DNA from: Macrococcus sp. 19Msa1099
GTDB lineage: Bacteria; Bacillota; Bacilli; Staphylococcales; Staphylococcaceae
Assembly: GCA_019357535.2 (NCBI GenBank)
Contig: CP079955.1
Span: 558,001 to 622,000, forward strand
Length of the DNA: 64,000 nt
Direction: 5' to 3'
In this document: piece by piece, positions 16,864-26,643 of the stretch
How the letters are laid out: each line of letters starts with the position of its first letter
Position numbering within the stretch: position 1 is the first letter of the stretch
Made by a program: the position numbers and the translations under genes
Notes under the pieces: model-generated
Databases searched by the model: none
Told to the model about the DNA's origin: nothing
Seen by the model: the letters and a program-made list of their open reading frames with translations, nothing else

Positions 16864-18177
16864 ATGAATGCAGTTTTAATCGCAGTACTTGTAATGGTTA
16901 TATTAAGTTTATGTCGACTGAATGTCGTGCTGTCATTATTTATCGGTGCACTAGCAGGAGGGCTTGTTTCTGGACTCGGGATAGATAAGACGATCGTTAC
17001 CTTTACAGGAGGAATTGTCGACGGTAGTGAAGTTGCACTGAGCTATGCATTGCTCGGAGGGTTTGCAGCGATATTATCTTATAGTGGTATTACAGATTAT
17101 TTCGTTGAAAAAATTATCAATATGCTTAAAAGGGATAACACAGTAAAGACAAGAACAGTTACGAAAGTGACGATACTTGTGTCACTGATTAGTATTGCAT
17201 GTATGTCTCAAAACATTTTACCGGTACATATTGCCTTTATTCCAATTATTATTCCGCCACTTTTAAGTTTATTCAATGAACTCAAAATCGATAGACGATT
17301 AATTGCGGTAATCCTTACGTTCGGATTAAACTTTCCGTATGTGCTGATGCCATATGGTTTCGGTTATATCTTCCATGGCATTATCAAAAAAGGTTTTGAT
17401 AAAGCAGACCATCCTATAGAAATGAACCAGATTTTCCCTGCGATGATTATTCCATCGTTAGGATTTGTTATCGGGTTAATACTAGCGTTTATAATATTCA
17501 GGAAACCACGCGAATATAAGAGGGTTCAATTTAAAGAAGAAGCTCCGAGAAAAGCATTGAAACCATACGTTGTCATGGTTTCTATAGTAGCAATTGCTGC
17601 AACCTTTCTAGTACAGCTTACGACAGAATCCATGATTTTCGGTGCACTGGCTGGGATTCTAGTATTCTTCCTGTCATTTGCATTTGACTGGAAGACACTT
17701 GATGACGAACTTGTCTCAGGCATCAAGATTATGGCATATATCGGTGTCGTCATGCTCACAGCGAATGGATTCGCCAGTGTAATGTCAGCAACAGGTGATG
17801 TTGAACGTTTAGTTGCGGGTATGGTAGGCTTTACAAGTGGCTCAAAAGTATTGACGATTATATTTATGTTAATCGTCGGACTGATTGTAACACTTGGTAT
17901 TGGATCATCATTTGCAACCATTCCGATTATTGCAGCATTATTTATTCCACTTGGTGAATCTATCGGTTTATCAACTGCGGCAATAATCGCAGTTATCGGT
18001 ACGGCCGCTGCTTTAGGAGATGCAGGTAGTCCTGCTAGTGATTCTACGTTAGGTCCAACCGCTGGATTGAATATGGATGGTCAGCACCATCATATTTGGG
18101 ATACATGTGTACCGACATTCCTATTATTTAATATACCGTTAATTATTTGTGGGTTTATCGCTGCAATGATATTATAG
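16864..18177 (+). CDS. Na+/H+ antiporter-family membrane protein (YuiF type)
   Basis: 437 residues, about 11-12 membrane segments. Belongs to the NhaC/ion-transporter-superfamily group annotated as Na+/H+ antiporter family (YuiF in Bacillus). Recognisable parts are the N-terminal LFIGALAGGLVSGLG, the central ACMSQNILPVHIAFIPIIIPP, and the C-terminal region GDAGSPASDSTLGPTAGLN. The exact ion or substrate is not certain; amino-acid transporters share this fold. A thioesterase follows by 21 bp. Confidence 0.78.
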   Translation: MNAVLIAVLVMVILSLCRLNVVLSLFIGALAGGLVSGLGIDKTIVTFTGGIVDGSEVALSYALLGGFAAILSYSGITDYFVEKIINMLKRDNTVKTRTVTKVTILVSLISIACMSQNILPVHIAFIPIIIPPLLSLFNELKIDRRLIAVILTFGLNFPYVLMPYGFGYIFHGIIKKGFDKADHPIEMNQIFPAMIIPSLGFVIGLILAFIIFRKPREYKRVQFKEEAPRKALKPYVVMVSIVAIAATFLVQLTTESMIFGALAGILVFFLSFAFDWKTLDDELVSGIKIMAYIGVVMLTANGFASVMSATGDVERLVAGMVGFTSGSKVLTIIFMLIVGLIVTLGIGSSFATIPIIAALFIPLGESIGLSTAAIIAVIGTAAALGDAGSPASDSTLGPTAGLNMDGQHHHIWDTCVPTFLLFNIPLIICGFIAAMIL

Positions 18178-18198
18178 TTAAAAACGATAGGAGTCTAT

Positions 18199-18594
18199 AT
18201 GGAAGCGATTCATCAGTTATTTGAACAGAACAATTTATTGAACCACTTAAATATGAAGTTTCACTCTTTCGATGGTCAGACGATAGTACTTACGATGCCA
18301 GTCATTGAAGAAGTGACGCAGCCTTTTGGTTATCTCCATGGAGGTGCGACTGTCGCCTTATGTGAAACAGCCGCTTCACTCGGGTCAAAACTTCTCGCTT
18401 CAGACGATGAAATTCCGCTAGGATTAGAAATCAATGCCAATCACATCAGAAGTGTGAATAGCGGGACAGTAGAAGTACGTGCGAGCATCGTCCACAAAGG
18501 TCAGTCTGCACATGTTTGGCAGATGGAAGTAGTTCAAGGCGAAACACTGATCAGTATTAGCAGAGCGACCATTGCAATCAAGAAGAAGAAATAA
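18199..18594 (+). CDS. PaaI-type hotdog thioesterase
   Basis: 131 residues with the hotdog-fold PaaI/MenI core: FGYLHGGATVALCETAAS (about residues 48-65) and a LGLEINANHIRS strand. Hydrolyses an acyl-CoA, possibly 1,4-dihydroxy-2-naphthoyl-CoA in menaquinone synthesis, as for related Bacillus/Staphylococcus proteins; this is an inference. It converges on the mnh antiporter operon, the same arrangement as yuxO/mrp in Bacillus. Confidence 0.82.
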   Translation: MEAIHQLFEQNNLLNHLNMKFHSFDGQTIVLTMPVIEEVTQPFGYLHGGATVALCETAASLGSKLLASDDEIPLGLEINANHIRSVNSGTVEVRASIVHKGQSAHVWQMEVVQGETLISISRATIAIKKKK

Positions 18595-18631
18595 AACAAA
18601 CGCATCCGTTAAAGTTACGGATGCGTTTGTT
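18595..18631. terminator. Bidirectional terminator between thioesterase gene and mnhG
   Basis: 15+15 bp perfect stem (18595-18609 / 18617-18631) with a 7-base loop, A-rich and T-rich at the ends. Confidence 0.85.
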
Positions 18632-18643
18632 CTATATTCTGAT

Positions 18644-18985
18644 TTATTTAACGTCCTTTAAATCATCTCTAACTGTACTATCCGTATACTTCGTACCACT
18701 ATAATAGGCACTGCGCATAATAAGATGAGATCCAATAGGTCCTGTCGTAAAGATAAATAAAATTGCAAGAAGTAATGTCGGTTCAAAGTGATGATCTCGT
18801 GCCAGGAAGTGTAAGAAAACACCGAACATCATAGACATGACACCTAGCGTTGATGATTTACCTGCAGCATGCGCTCTTGTATACACATCAGGAAGACGAA
18901 TAAGCCCGATTGCACTGACACATGACAGCAGTGCACCAATCATAATAAAGATAATGCTAATGATCTGTACGATTGTTACGATCAT
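18644..18985 (-). CDS. mnhG: Na+/H+ antiporter subunit G
   Basis: 113-residue small membrane subunit of the Mnh/Mrp antiporter with three membrane segments and the conserved IGLIRLPDVYTRAHAAGKSSTLG. Start ATG 18985 is chosen by family similarity; it lies inside the 3' end of mnhF (29-bp overlap). Last gene of the seven-gene operon. Confidence 0.93.
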   Translation of the reverse strand: MIVTIVQIISIIFIMIGALLSCVSAIGLIRLPDVYTRAHAAGKSSTLGVMSMMFGVFLHFLARDHHFEPTLLLAILFIFTTGPIGSHLIMRSAYYSGTKYTDSTVRDDLKDVK

Positions 18986-19259
18986 ATTCAACGATCTCTC
19001 CTTTTTGCATAAATTTCGCAAACGCTGTTGTGCCTAAGAAAGCGAGAACTGCAAGTAACATGATAATACTAATGAAATACTTTGTATTTAATAATACTGA
19101 AAATAAGGCGATCATTGCCATCAGTGAAATGCCTAATGCATCCAGACCGACCACGCGGTCTGCTAGCGTAGGACCTTTTATTACACGGTAAAGTATTCCG
19201 AGCATCGCAAAAGAAACGAGAATCAGTGCGATAATAATTATTAAATCCATATTGATCAT
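18957..19259 (-). CDS. mnhF: Na+/H+ antiporter subunit F
   Basis: 100 residues, three membrane segments, with the family sequence GPTLADRVVGLDALG and a short charged C-terminus. The ATG overlaps the mnhE stop (ATGA). Confidence 0.93.
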   Translation of the reverse strand: MINMDLIIIIALILVSFAMLGILYRVIKGPTLADRVVGLDALGISLMAMIALFSVLLNTKYFISIIMLLAVLAFLGTTAFAKFMQKGEIVEYDRNNRTDH

Positions 19260-19735
19260 TGGATACCAATCTCCTTTATCGCTTTTTCAAAAGACTGTTT
19301 GATCCCTTCACATTCAGATTCGATATCACTAAAATCAATCGAATGAATATAAAGTTTAGATTTATCATCACTCACAGCAACAACGACTGTACCAGGTGTA
19401 AGCGTGATGAGCAGAGATAATAGGCTAATCTCCCAGTCTTTTCTTAAAGATGTCTCATATGTGAAAAATGCAGGTTTTATATCGATTTTTGGTGACATAA
19501 CAATCTTTAAGACACCGATATTTGCTTTAAAGAGTTCAATAATAAAAATTGCAAATAATCGTAATACTTTAAGAAACGGAATGAGATAAAATCCACCTGG
19601 CAGGAATGGACGCATAATATACAGTGCAAACAATCCAAACAGATATCCTAATATTAAATTGCCAAGTGAAGCTGAGCTGGTCATGATCACCCACATGATC
19701 ATGAGTCCAATATGAATAATAAGTTGTATTGCCAT
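19256..19735 (-). CDS. mnhE: Na+/H+ antiporter subunit E
   Basis: 159 residues with hydrophobic N-terminal half and the conserved SLLITLTPGTVVVAVSDD. Part of the Mnh complex. One base separates it from mnhD. Confidence 0.93.
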   Translation of the reverse strand: MAIQLIIHIGLMIMWVIMTSSASLGNLILGYLFGLFALYIMRPFLPGGFYLIPFLKVLRLFAIFIIELFKANIGVLKIVMSPKIDIKPAFFTYETSLRKDWEISLLSLLITLTPGTVVVAVSDDKSKLYIHSIDFSDIESECEGIKQSFEKAIKEIGIQ

Positions 19736-19736
19736 A

Positions 19737-21218
19737 TTATTTCACCCCCAGAGCTTTAACGTAAGACGCTGGATTATAAATATGCTCAGCTGCAGTCGCT
19801 ATATACGGATAAAGTTGTTCACTGCATAATCCAAATAATACAGCCACTGTTGTCATGATAACAGAAGCAATCAGCATTTTATGATAAGGTTTGGTTTCAT
19901 ATACAATTCCCTTATCATCACCGAAAAATACCATGATAAAGATTTTTATAACAGAGAGCAGTACGATCAAGCTACTGATCAAAATGATAAGTGCACTTGC
20001 AGTATAACCTTCTATAAAGGCCGCTTTTACGATAAAAAATTTACCGAAGAATCCACTGAGTGGTGGAATACCAGCTAAGCATAAAGCTGCAATAAAGAAT
20101 GTCCACCCGAGCACAGGATAGCGTTTAATTAAGCCGCTGATATTTCTAATATCTGTTTCTCCTGTGATCTTAATGATCACACCGACTAGCATAAAGAGAC
20201 TTGCTTTAATGAGCATATCGTGAATTAAATAGTATATGCCACCGATTGTAGACTCTTTTGTAAATATGACGATACCCATAATAATTACACCGACTGCAAT
20301 CATAATGTTATAAATAATAATCTTCTTCATATCGAAATATGCAATCGCACCGATACAGCCGAATATTATTGTGAGCAATGCAAGGACAAGTAATATATTT
20401 GTTACTACAGGTCCTGAATAACTGAAGAACAAGCTATATGTTCTATAGATTGCATAGACACCGACTTTCGTAAGTAATGCCCCAAACAATCCTAGGATTG
20501 GTATCGGCGGTGCATAATAAGCGCCCGGTAGCCAGAAATAAAGTGGGAACATTCCCGCTTTCGTTGCAAATATGAAGATAAATAGAATAGATACAACGAT
20601 AATAATATCCTGATCCTGAATCGTTGATATTCTACTGCTGATATCTGCCATGTTCAGCGAGCCGACTACAGAATAAAGCATCCCAATTGCCAGCACGAAA
20701 AAGGCAGAAGATGTGACATTGACCAAAATATATTTAATACTTTCCTGTAGCTGTATCTTCGTTCCTCCGATGATCATCAGAACATAGGAAGCAATTAAGA
20801 AGACTTCGAAGAATACGAACAAGTTAAAGATATCTCCTGTTGTAAATGCACCGTTAAGTCCCGCAAGCATAAACATTACAGAAGTATAGTAATAATAAGT
20901 TTCACGATCTTTTCCGATTGTCTGGAAAGAGTAGAAGATCATGAGCAATGTAATAAATGTAGAAGTTACTACAAGAATTGAAGCAAACATATCAGAAACA
21001 AGGACGATACTATAAGGTACTTTCCAGTTCCCGAGCTCTAGATATGTCGTTCCATTCTTGTATACATGAAAGAACTGTATCACAGCTGCAATAAGTGTGA
21101 TTAATGTGCCGAAAAAAGCCACCATACGCTTGATGATTGGACGTTTACCAATCAGGATTAATATAATTGCGGTAATTGCGGGCAGAATGATCGGCATTAT
21201 AACTAAGTTACTCATCAT
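19737..21218 (-). CDS. mnhD: Na+/H+ antiporter subunit D
   Basis: 493 residues, about 14 membrane segments, homologous to complex I NuoM/NuoN proton-channel subunits. Motifs: [12 protein letters not shown], the TM lysine region [22 protein letters not shown] and [12 protein letters not shown]. The start overlaps mnhC by about 10 bp; two adjacent ATG codons are available. Confidence 0.95.
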   Translation of the reverse strand: MMSNLVIMPIILPAITAIILILIGKRPIIKRMVAFFGTLITLIAAVIQFFHVYKNGTTYLELGNWKVPYSIVLVSDMFASILVVTSTFITLLMIFYSFQTIGKDRETYYYYTSVMFMLAGLNGAFTTGDIFNLFVFFEVFLIASYVLMIIGGTKIQLQESIKYILVNVTSSAFFVLAIGMLYSVVGSLNMADISSRISTIQDQDIIIVVSILFIFIFATKAGMFPLYFWLPGAYYAPPIPILGLFGALLTKVGVYAIYRTYSLFFSYSGPVVTNILLVLALLTIIFGCIGAIAYFDMKKIIIYNIMIAVGVIIMGIVIFTKESTIGGIYYLIHDMLIKASLFMLVGVIIKITGETDIRNISGLIKRYPVLGWTFFIAALCLAGIPPLSGFFGKFFIVKAAFIEGYTASALIILISSLIVLLSVIKIFIMVFFGDDKGIVYETKPYHKMLIASVIMTTVAVLFGLCSEQLYPYIATAAEHIYNPASYVKALGVK

Positions 21219-21549
21219 CCGGCACCCCCTTAAAATCAGCTACGTTATCAGTTCCGAGTTCTTTATAGCTACGAAAAGCGAGTACAAGGAAAAATGCAGT
21301 TACGGCAAAGCTGATAACGATAGCTGTTAAGATCAGTGCCTGTGGAATAGGATCAACATATATTTTATGCTTTCCGGAATAAATCGGAGAAGCAGCATTT
21401 TTTAAAGTGCCGCTAGTAAGAAGCAGCAAATTGACTGCGTGCGAAATAATTGAAGAACCAATGATAATTCTAATTAAACTTTTAGAAAGAATTAAATAGA
21501 CACCAGCAGCAACTAATATGCCGCTTAAAATAATTATTAATATTTCCAT
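21208..21549 (-). CDS. mnhC: Na+/H+ antiporter subunit C
   Basis: 113 residues, homologous to NuoK, three membrane segments, with the conserved [25 protein letters not shown] overlap with the mnhB stop codon. Confidence 0.95.
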   Translation of the reverse strand: MEILIIILSGILVAAGVYLILSKSLIRIIIGSSIISHAVNLLLLTSGTLKNAASPIYSGKHKIYVDPIPQALILTAIVISFAVTAFFLVLAFRSYKELGTDNVADFKGVPDDE

Positions 21550-21977
21550 TATTCATTCTCTCCAATCGTTAAGATGATTGTCAGTGTCGTTCCGATAACG
21601 ACGAGCATTACCCCAATATCGAAGAATAATGCTGTATGATAATGTATTGCACCAAGTACAGGTACATGCAGTTCGCCAAAAGAATGCGTAAAAAATGGTT
21701 TGCCTTGCAATAAACTGATAAGCGGTGTCGCATAGCAAAATATAAGTCCAATACCGATTACTTTTTTGAAGTCAATTGGCAGGATACGATATAAAGTCTT
21801 AATATCATAAGCGATTAATATGCTCAGTAACGCAGCAGAAATTAATAATCCACCAACGAAACCACCACCTGGCAAATAATGTCCGTTCATAAATATAGAG
21901 AATGCAAACATTACAATGATGAAGAAGACGACAAGCGTACAGAATTGTAATATCACATCATTATCTTGTTTCTTCAT
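21549..21977 (-). CDS. mnhB: Na+/H+ antiporter subunit B
   Basis: 142 residues, four membrane segments, with the MnhB signature [23 protein letters not shown] 21977 stands six bases after GAGGTG; GTG 21986 is part of that RBS and is rejected as start. It overlaps the 3' end of mnhA by 17 bp. Confidence 0.94.
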   Translation of the reverse strand: MKKQDNDVILQFCTLVVFFIIVMFAFSIFMNGHYLPGGGFVGGLLISAALLSILIAYDIKTLYRILPIDFKKVIGIGLIFCYATPLISLLQGKPFFTHSFGELHVPVLGAIHYHTALFFDIGVMLVVIGTTLTIILTIGENE

Positions 21978-24339
21978 TATGTTCACCTCTCGTCTTTCTT
22001 AATCTGACTAGTGTATAGATACCGATTCCTGCAATGGCGAGCACACTTGATTCAAATAATGTATCAAAACCACGGAAATCCACGAGGATAACATTGACCA
22101 TGTTTTTTCCGGCTGCAAGATCATATACATTTTTGATGTAGTATTCAGAAATAGATGTAAAGTGTTTATTGCTATAAGATACTAATGCAATGAGTGACAC
22201 GATTATACCTGTAGCAATGGCAATGATAACATTTGTAACTTTAAATTTCTTTTCCTCAACGTGACGGTATTTCTTAGGCATGTGATAGAAACACATCAGG
22301 AATAAAGCGGTTGAAATGGTTTCGATTGACAACTGTGTGAGTGCAAGGTCCGGCGCTTTAAAGAATACGAAGAGTAAAGCGATTGAATAGCCTATCGCAC
22401 TCAGCATTATAATACTGAATAATCGCGACTGAGCCTTTAATATCATTATCGTTGCAATCACGATGATTAATATAAGCACAAGTTCATACAGTCGAATACT
22501 GGCAATGGATTCAAAGTATATTGAGAGATCAGTTTTTAAAAACACATACACAGACATCAATAATAATGTTGAGAAAATACTTAAAATGCTGAAACGAATA
22601 GAGTGATAGACAAGTCTTCTATTCACTTCGTAGCTGAGCTTTTGTGATTGATCTAATATAATATTATATACGTTATTCAACTTTAATTGCGCAGGCCATA
22701 ACTGGTAAACCTTCTGCCACTTTGTAATAAAGTAGAGCAGGACACTACCAATAATAATGATTGCCAGCGTAATTAAAAGAGGCGTATTAATACCATGGAA
22801 ATGATGGATCTGTTTTAACGTAACAGTATCGTTCACAATTGCACTTGTTGCTGATTGCAATAACGGGCGGAACATATCCGGTAATACTGATATTATCAAC
22901 ATCACTGAAATAAGTATAATCGGTGATAATAAAAAGAATATCGGTGCTTCGTGTGGCTTCTTTTCAGTTTTGTTTTGGGTTTTGTTAGGTAGGAACACAT
23001 CTTTAATCAGTTTTAAAGAGTAGATAAATGTAAATATACTGCCGACAAACATCAATAGTAGTAGGAACCCACTTAGTAATGTATTAAATAACCCATGTTC
23101 TGCTGATAATAATACAGATTCTAAAAACATTTCCTTACTGATAAATCCATTAAACGGGGGCACACCAGCCATGCTGAGTACACCTAACGTTGTAAGTGTA
23201 AATGTTATTGGCATGATAAACATTAAGCCGTTGAGCTTATGAATATTACGTGTCCCTGTTTCATGATCGATAATACCGACGAGCATAAACAGTGCACCTT
23301 TAAATGTTGCATGGTTCAATATATGGAATACAGCAGCAGTAACTGCAATATAATATGCTGTTTCATGTCCTGCTTTTAAACTGATTGACCCAATACCGAG
23401 TAAGCTCATGATAAGTCCGAGCTGACTGACTGTACTGAAAGCTAAAATACCTTTCAAATCAATTTGATTGACTGCTTTAATAGAAGCAAAGCACATTGTG
23501 AATAATCCAACGATAACGATTGCATATGTCCATGTATTACTCACTGCAAATAATGGTGTAAATCTTGCAACTAAATAAATGCCGGCTTTAACCATCGTTG
23601 CAGAATGCAGGTAAGCACTGACAGGTGTCGGTGCCTCCATCGCATCTGGTAACCAGATGTGGAACGGAAACTGCGCAGATTTTGTAAATGCTGCAAGTAG
23701 AATAAGGATAGCTGCTAACGTGAACAATGAGTGTGACTGCACTTTTGTTGCTTGGATAAACATATCAGAAATAACAGGTGTGCCTGTAATACTGATTAGG
23801 ATGCTCAACCCACCAAGCATCATCAATCCGCCAAACACTGTGATTAGCATTGACTTCAATGCCCCGTCGGTTGATTTCTCTTTGTGGTACCAGAATGATA
23901 TAAGCAGGAAGCTTGAGATACTTGTAAGCTCCCAGAATAAATAGAGCGATAAGACATTGTTGCTTGTTACAACGCCTAACATTGCCCCCATAAACAATAA
24001 TAAGTATGTATAGAAACGACCGAGCGCTTCCTCTTTATGCAGGTAATGAATCGAATAAAATACAACAAGCGTTCCAATGATTGAGATGAGTAATGTAAAT
24101 AGCAATGCCAAGCCATCAAGACGGATATCAAAGTTGAGACCGATACTTGGCATCCAGGTGAAGTGTTTGTTGATGGGTGCGTGCATCACTGTTTGAATTA
24201 ACGATAAAAAGTAGAGTGACGCGATAACAGGTACAAGTAACACAAAATAGCCTGTATGTATGCCTTTTATATACTTTGCCAAAATGCCAGGTAAAAGACT
24301 AGCGAAGATTGGAAGTAATACGATTAATAATATAGACAC
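21961..24339 (-). CDS. mnhA: Na+/H+ antiporter subunit A
   Basis: 792-residue large subunit, homologous to NuoL with an added C-terminal MbhE-like part. Around 20 membrane segments. Motifs: FWELTSISSFLLI, TKSAQFPFHIWLPDAMEAPTP-type region (about residues 220-240) and PDLALTQLSIETIS. First gene of mnhABCDEFG, which makes a proton-motive-force-driven Na+ efflux complex important for salt and alkaline pH tolerance. GTG start eight bases after GGAGG. The operon runs head-on against the thioesterase gene. Confidence 0.95.
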   Translation of the reverse strand: MSILLIVLLPIFASLLPGILAKYIKGIHTGYFVLLVPVIASLYFLSLIQTVMHAPINKHFTWMPSIGLNFDIRLDGLALLFTLLISIIGTLVVFYSIHYLHKEEALGRFYTYLLLFMGAMLGVVTSNNVLSLYLFWELTSISSFLLISFWYHKEKSTDGALKSMLITVFGGLMMLGGLSILISITGTPVISDMFIQATKVQSHSLFTLAAILILLAAFTKSAQFPFHIWLPDAMEAPTPVSAYLHSATMVKAGIYLVARFTPLFAVSNTWTYAIVIVGLFTMCFASIKAVNQIDLKGILAFSTVSQLGLIMSLLGIGSISLKAGHETAYYIAVTAAVFHILNHATFKGALFMLVGIIDHETGTRNIHKLNGLMFIMPITFTLTTLGVLSMAGVPPFNGFISKEMFLESVLLSAEHGLFNTLLSGFLLLLMFVGSIFTFIYSLKLIKDVFLPNKTQNKTEKKPHEAPIFFLLSPIILISVMLIISVLPDMFRPLLQSATSAIVNDTVTLKQIHHFHGINTPLLITLAIIIIGSVLLYFITKWQKVYQLWPAQLKLNNVYNIILDQSQKLSYEVNRRLVYHSIRFSILSIFSTLLLMSVYVFLKTDLSIYFESIASIRLYELVLILIIVIATIMILKAQSRLFSIIMLSAIGYSIALLFVFFKAPDLALTQLSIETISTALFLMCFYHMPKKYRHVEEKKFKVTNVIIAIATGIIVSLIALVSYSNKHFTSISEYYIKNVYDLAAGKNMVNVILVDFRGFDTLFESSVLAIAGIGIYTLVRLRKTRGEHNEETR

Positions 24340-24510
24340 CGATTGAACCTCCTTTAAATTTCATATTCTCTATTATACAGAAAAATGTGAGTTTATTAAC
24401 GACACTGCTTGGAATAAAATATCATTGTACATATAAAATTCATATTTCTTTAAATAAGAAGAAAACATATTTCCAAATTCAAAAGTTCACGAAATTGTAA
24501 CAATATAACT

Positions 24511-24888
24511 TTAAAATTTAACTTTATATTGTCTTTCATATTCTCCCTTTAAATTTCGAAGCATTGCCAATGACTGCTGATTAAATGCACTATCCTCTTT
24601 ATTAAGTTTTTCTTCCATCTTACTGATAGCATTACGGAGTGATTCTTCATAGGACAGAGGAGCTGCTTCATAAGGTTTCAATAAATTTTTATCAACAATG
24701 CGTTTTTCTTTGAAGCTTAGTGCACGGCGTTCATGGAAAAAGACATTTTCCACTTCGTTACGGTTATGTAGATCACCTTGAGTGGGGTGGGTGATAACGT
24801 TTATAACCTGGACAAGTTCGCCGTTTGGTCTTGATTCCAGATGTTCTACAATATAAATTCCTGTTTTATGCATTAGTCTAAAATACAT
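24511..24888 (-). CDS. kapB: KapB-like kinase-associated protein
   Basis: 125 residues similar to Bacillus KapB: YFRLMHKTGIYIVEHLE at the N-terminus, ITHPTQGDLHNR and FFHERRALSFKEKR. In Bacillus KapB affects sporulation kinase signalling; here, in a probable non-sporeformer, the role is unknown. No lipobox is seen, so the name lipoprotein does not fit. Start ATG 24888 is set by RBS AAAGGA with eight bases; two ATG codons lie just upstream in frame. Divergent from ppiB. Confidence 0.78.
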   Translation of the reverse strand: MYFRLMHKTGIYIVEHLESRPNGELVQVINVITHPTQGDLHNRNEVENVFFHERRALSFKEKRIVDKNLLKPYEAAPLSYEESLRNAISKMEEKLNKEDSAFNQQSLAMLRNLKGEYERQYKVKF

Positions 24889-24951
24889 ATTCATCATCCT
24901 TTATGTTAAAATGGTTTATTGTAAACATCATATCATGAAGGAGAGAGAAAA

Positions 24952-25542
24952 ATGACTAATTTTCCTCAATTAAGTACAGAAATTTCTGAAAATGAAAAAC
25001 TCGTAACAATGCATACAAATAAAGGTGTAATGAAGTTTAAGTTATTTCCTGAAATTGCACCAAAGACTGTAGAGAACTTTATTCAGTTATCACAAAAAGG
25101 ATACTATGAAGGCATTACGTTCCACCGTGTGATCAATGACTTTATGATTCAAGGTGGAGACCCAACTGGTACTGGCATGGGTGGAGAAAGTATTTATGGT
25201 GACAAATTCGAAGATGAATTTTCTATGGAAGCTTTCAATCTATACGGTGCATTATCGATGGCAAATGCAGGGCCGGATACAAATGGTTCACAATTCTTTA
25301 TCGTACAGATGAAACAAGTGCCGGCACAAATGTTATCACAGTTAAAGCAGGGTGGCTGGCCAGAAGAAATTGTTGATGCATATGCTGAACATGGAGGCAC
25401 ACCATGGTTAGACCAGAAACATACGGTATTTGGTCAGTTGGTTGAAGGTGCAGATACGTTAGAAACTATTGCAGCAGTAAAAGTAGGCGGGCAAGATAAA
25501 CCTCTTGAAGATGTGATTATCGAACGTATTGAAATACAATAA
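24952..25542 (+). CDS. ppiB: Cytoplasmic peptidyl-prolyl cis-trans isomerase (cyclophilin)
   Basis: 196-residue cyclophilin. Active-site stretches [19 protein letters not shown] (R in FHR) and NGSQFFIVQ are intact; a long insertion including [19 protein letters not shown] separates them from [10 protein letters not shown]. No signal peptide. Catalyses proline isomerisation during folding. Own RBS GGAGAG and a strong terminator after it. Confidence 0.95.
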   Translation: MTNFPQLSTEISENEKLVTMHTNKGVMKFKLFPEIAPKTVENFIQLSQKGYYEGITFHRVINDFMIQGGDPTGTGMGGESIYGDKFEDEFSMEAFNLYGALSMANAGPDTNGSQFFIVQMKQVPAQMLSQLKQGGWPEEIVDAYAEHGGTPWLDQKHTVFGQLVEGADTLETIAAVKVGGQDKPLEDVIIERIEIQ

Positions 25543-25551
25543 TTAATCATT

Positions 25552-25590
25552 CATAAGTCATGAAATCGTCATGACTTATGATTTTTTTTT
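25552..25590 (+). terminator. ppiB terminator
   Basis: 12+12 bp perfect stem CATAAGTCATGA / TCATGACTTATG (25552-25580) with a 5-base loop and a run of nine T. Confidence 0.92.
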
Positions 25591-25635
25591 ATATCCATCA
25601 TGTTATAATAATAAAATTAGGAGTGTGAAGTTATT

Positions 25636-25839
25636 ATGATGGAATTTCTATATTTCCCTGAAAATAAGTGGGAGTATATACCTGCAGTCATTTCGCTGAT
25701 CTTTTTTATGGTCCTTGCTTATATCACATATCGTTTCTTTAAGAAGAATTCAGAAGCGGAAGAGAAAAAGTTAAAAGCATTTGAAGCAGAAGTTATGCAA
25801 AGATTAAAAGAGGATAAAGACCATGAATCCAGAATTTAA
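25636..25839 (+). CDS. Small single-pass membrane protein, unknown
   Basis: 67 residues: a hydrophobic helix (about 17-34) followed by a charged, probably coiled-coil tail (KKNSEAEEKKLKAFEAE). Family not recognised. RBS AGGAGTG upstream of two adjacent ATG codons. Its 3' end overlaps the DUF1871 gene by 17 bp, supporting that both are expressed from one transcript. Confidence 0.65.
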   Translation: MMEFLYFPENKWEYIPAVISLIFFMVLAYITYRFFKKNSEAEEKKLKAFEAEVMQRLKEDKDHESRI

Positions 25840-26077
25840 TATTAAGATGTATCAAATTTTAAACCAATGGAATCCGATGCAGCTTGAAGATGCAAACGAG
25901 GGCGATATGGAGTATTACGAAATCATGGATATCATTCATCAGAAACTGCCTTACAAAATCACAATTGAAAAGATTCAAGATGTCTTCCTATTCAGTTTTG
26001 ACGCATCTCTTTCTGAAACAGAAATAGCAGATGTTCTGGTACAAATATATGCATTAGATCAATCATGTGAAGTGTAG
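25823..26077 (+). CDS. DUF1871 family protein (YugE-like)
   Basis: 84-residue acidic protein with the DUF1871 pattern: LNQWNPMQLE near the N-terminus, then YYEIMDIIHQKL. Function unknown. RBS GAGGATAAAG lies within the upstream gene. The stop codon forms the loop of the terminator stem that follows. Confidence 0.72.
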   Translation: MNPEFNIKMYQILNQWNPMQLEDANEGDMEYYEIMDIIHQKLPYKITIEKIQDVFLFSFDASLSETEIADVLVQIYALDQSCEV

Positions 26078-26095
26078 ACTTCACATGATTTTTTT
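26062..26095 (+). terminator. Terminator overlapping the DUF1871 stop codon
   Basis: 12+12 bp perfect stem ATCATGTGAAGT / ACTTCACATGAT (26062-26089) with loop GTAG containing the stop, then T-run. Confidence 0.9.
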
Positions 26096-26143
26096 TAATG
26101 ATTTAATTATGATAAAATAAGCTTAAGAAAATGAGGGATGAAG

Positions 26144-26512
26144 ATGAAGAAGACATATAAAAAGGGACAGTTTATAAAAGTAAAGGTTACAGGCATTCAG
26201 CCATATGGTGCATTCGTTGAAACTGAGGATCATACTGAAGGTCTGATCCATATCTCAGAAGTAATGAACGATTATGTCCACAATTTAAATTTGTTGCTAT
26301 CAGTAGGACAGATTGTGAAGGTTAAAGTATTGAATGTTTCAAGAGATGGGAAACTCAACTTAAGTTTGAAAGAAAATGAATACTTTAAGAAACAAGAAAG
26401 AAAGAAAACGAAACGTTCGGTACTGGAGCAGCTCAATGAGCCTGAATCTATTGGTTTTGAGACACTTCAAGAACGTTTACCCGGGTGGATAGAACGCGGA
26501 TTAAAGCTATAA
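26144..26512 (+). CDS. yugI: S1-domain RNA-binding protein, general stress protein 13 family
   Basis: 122 residues: one S1 domain (about 5-80; VTGIQPYGAFVETEDHTEGLIHISEV, given here as landmarks VTGIQPYGAFV and EGLIHISE) and a basic C-terminal tail. Binds RNA or ribosomes; GSP13 relatives are ribosome-associated stress proteins. ATG 26144 has GAGGG six bases upstream; an ATG two codons earlier is less well spaced. Conserved beside pgi/yugJ-type genes in Bacillus. Confidence 0.85.
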   Translation: MKKTYKKGQFIKVKVTGIQPYGAFVETEDHTEGLIHISEVMNDYVHNLNLLLSVGQIVKVKVLNVSRDGKLNLSLKENEYFKKQERKKTKRSVLEQLNEPESIGFETLQERLPGWIERGLKL

Positions 26513-26643
26513 TTTTTATTCGCGAACATGTATAAATAATTTTTGTAAAATTTCGAGCATTTAGGGTTGAACTATTGAAAGAAATTGTTCATTATATGTA
26601 TGTAAGGGTTTTCTAACCATAATACTAAGGGGGAAAATATTAA
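26513..26643 (+). promoter_or_regulatory. rocA upstream region
   Basis: 131-bp AT-rich gap. AATTTTTGTAAAATT (26538-26552) is palindromic and matches 12 of 15 positions of the CodY consensus. ATGTAAGGGTTTTCTA (26600-26615) matches the cre consensus except two positions, one of them in the central CG. Both are weak. RBS AAGGGGGA precedes rocA. Confidence 0.3.
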
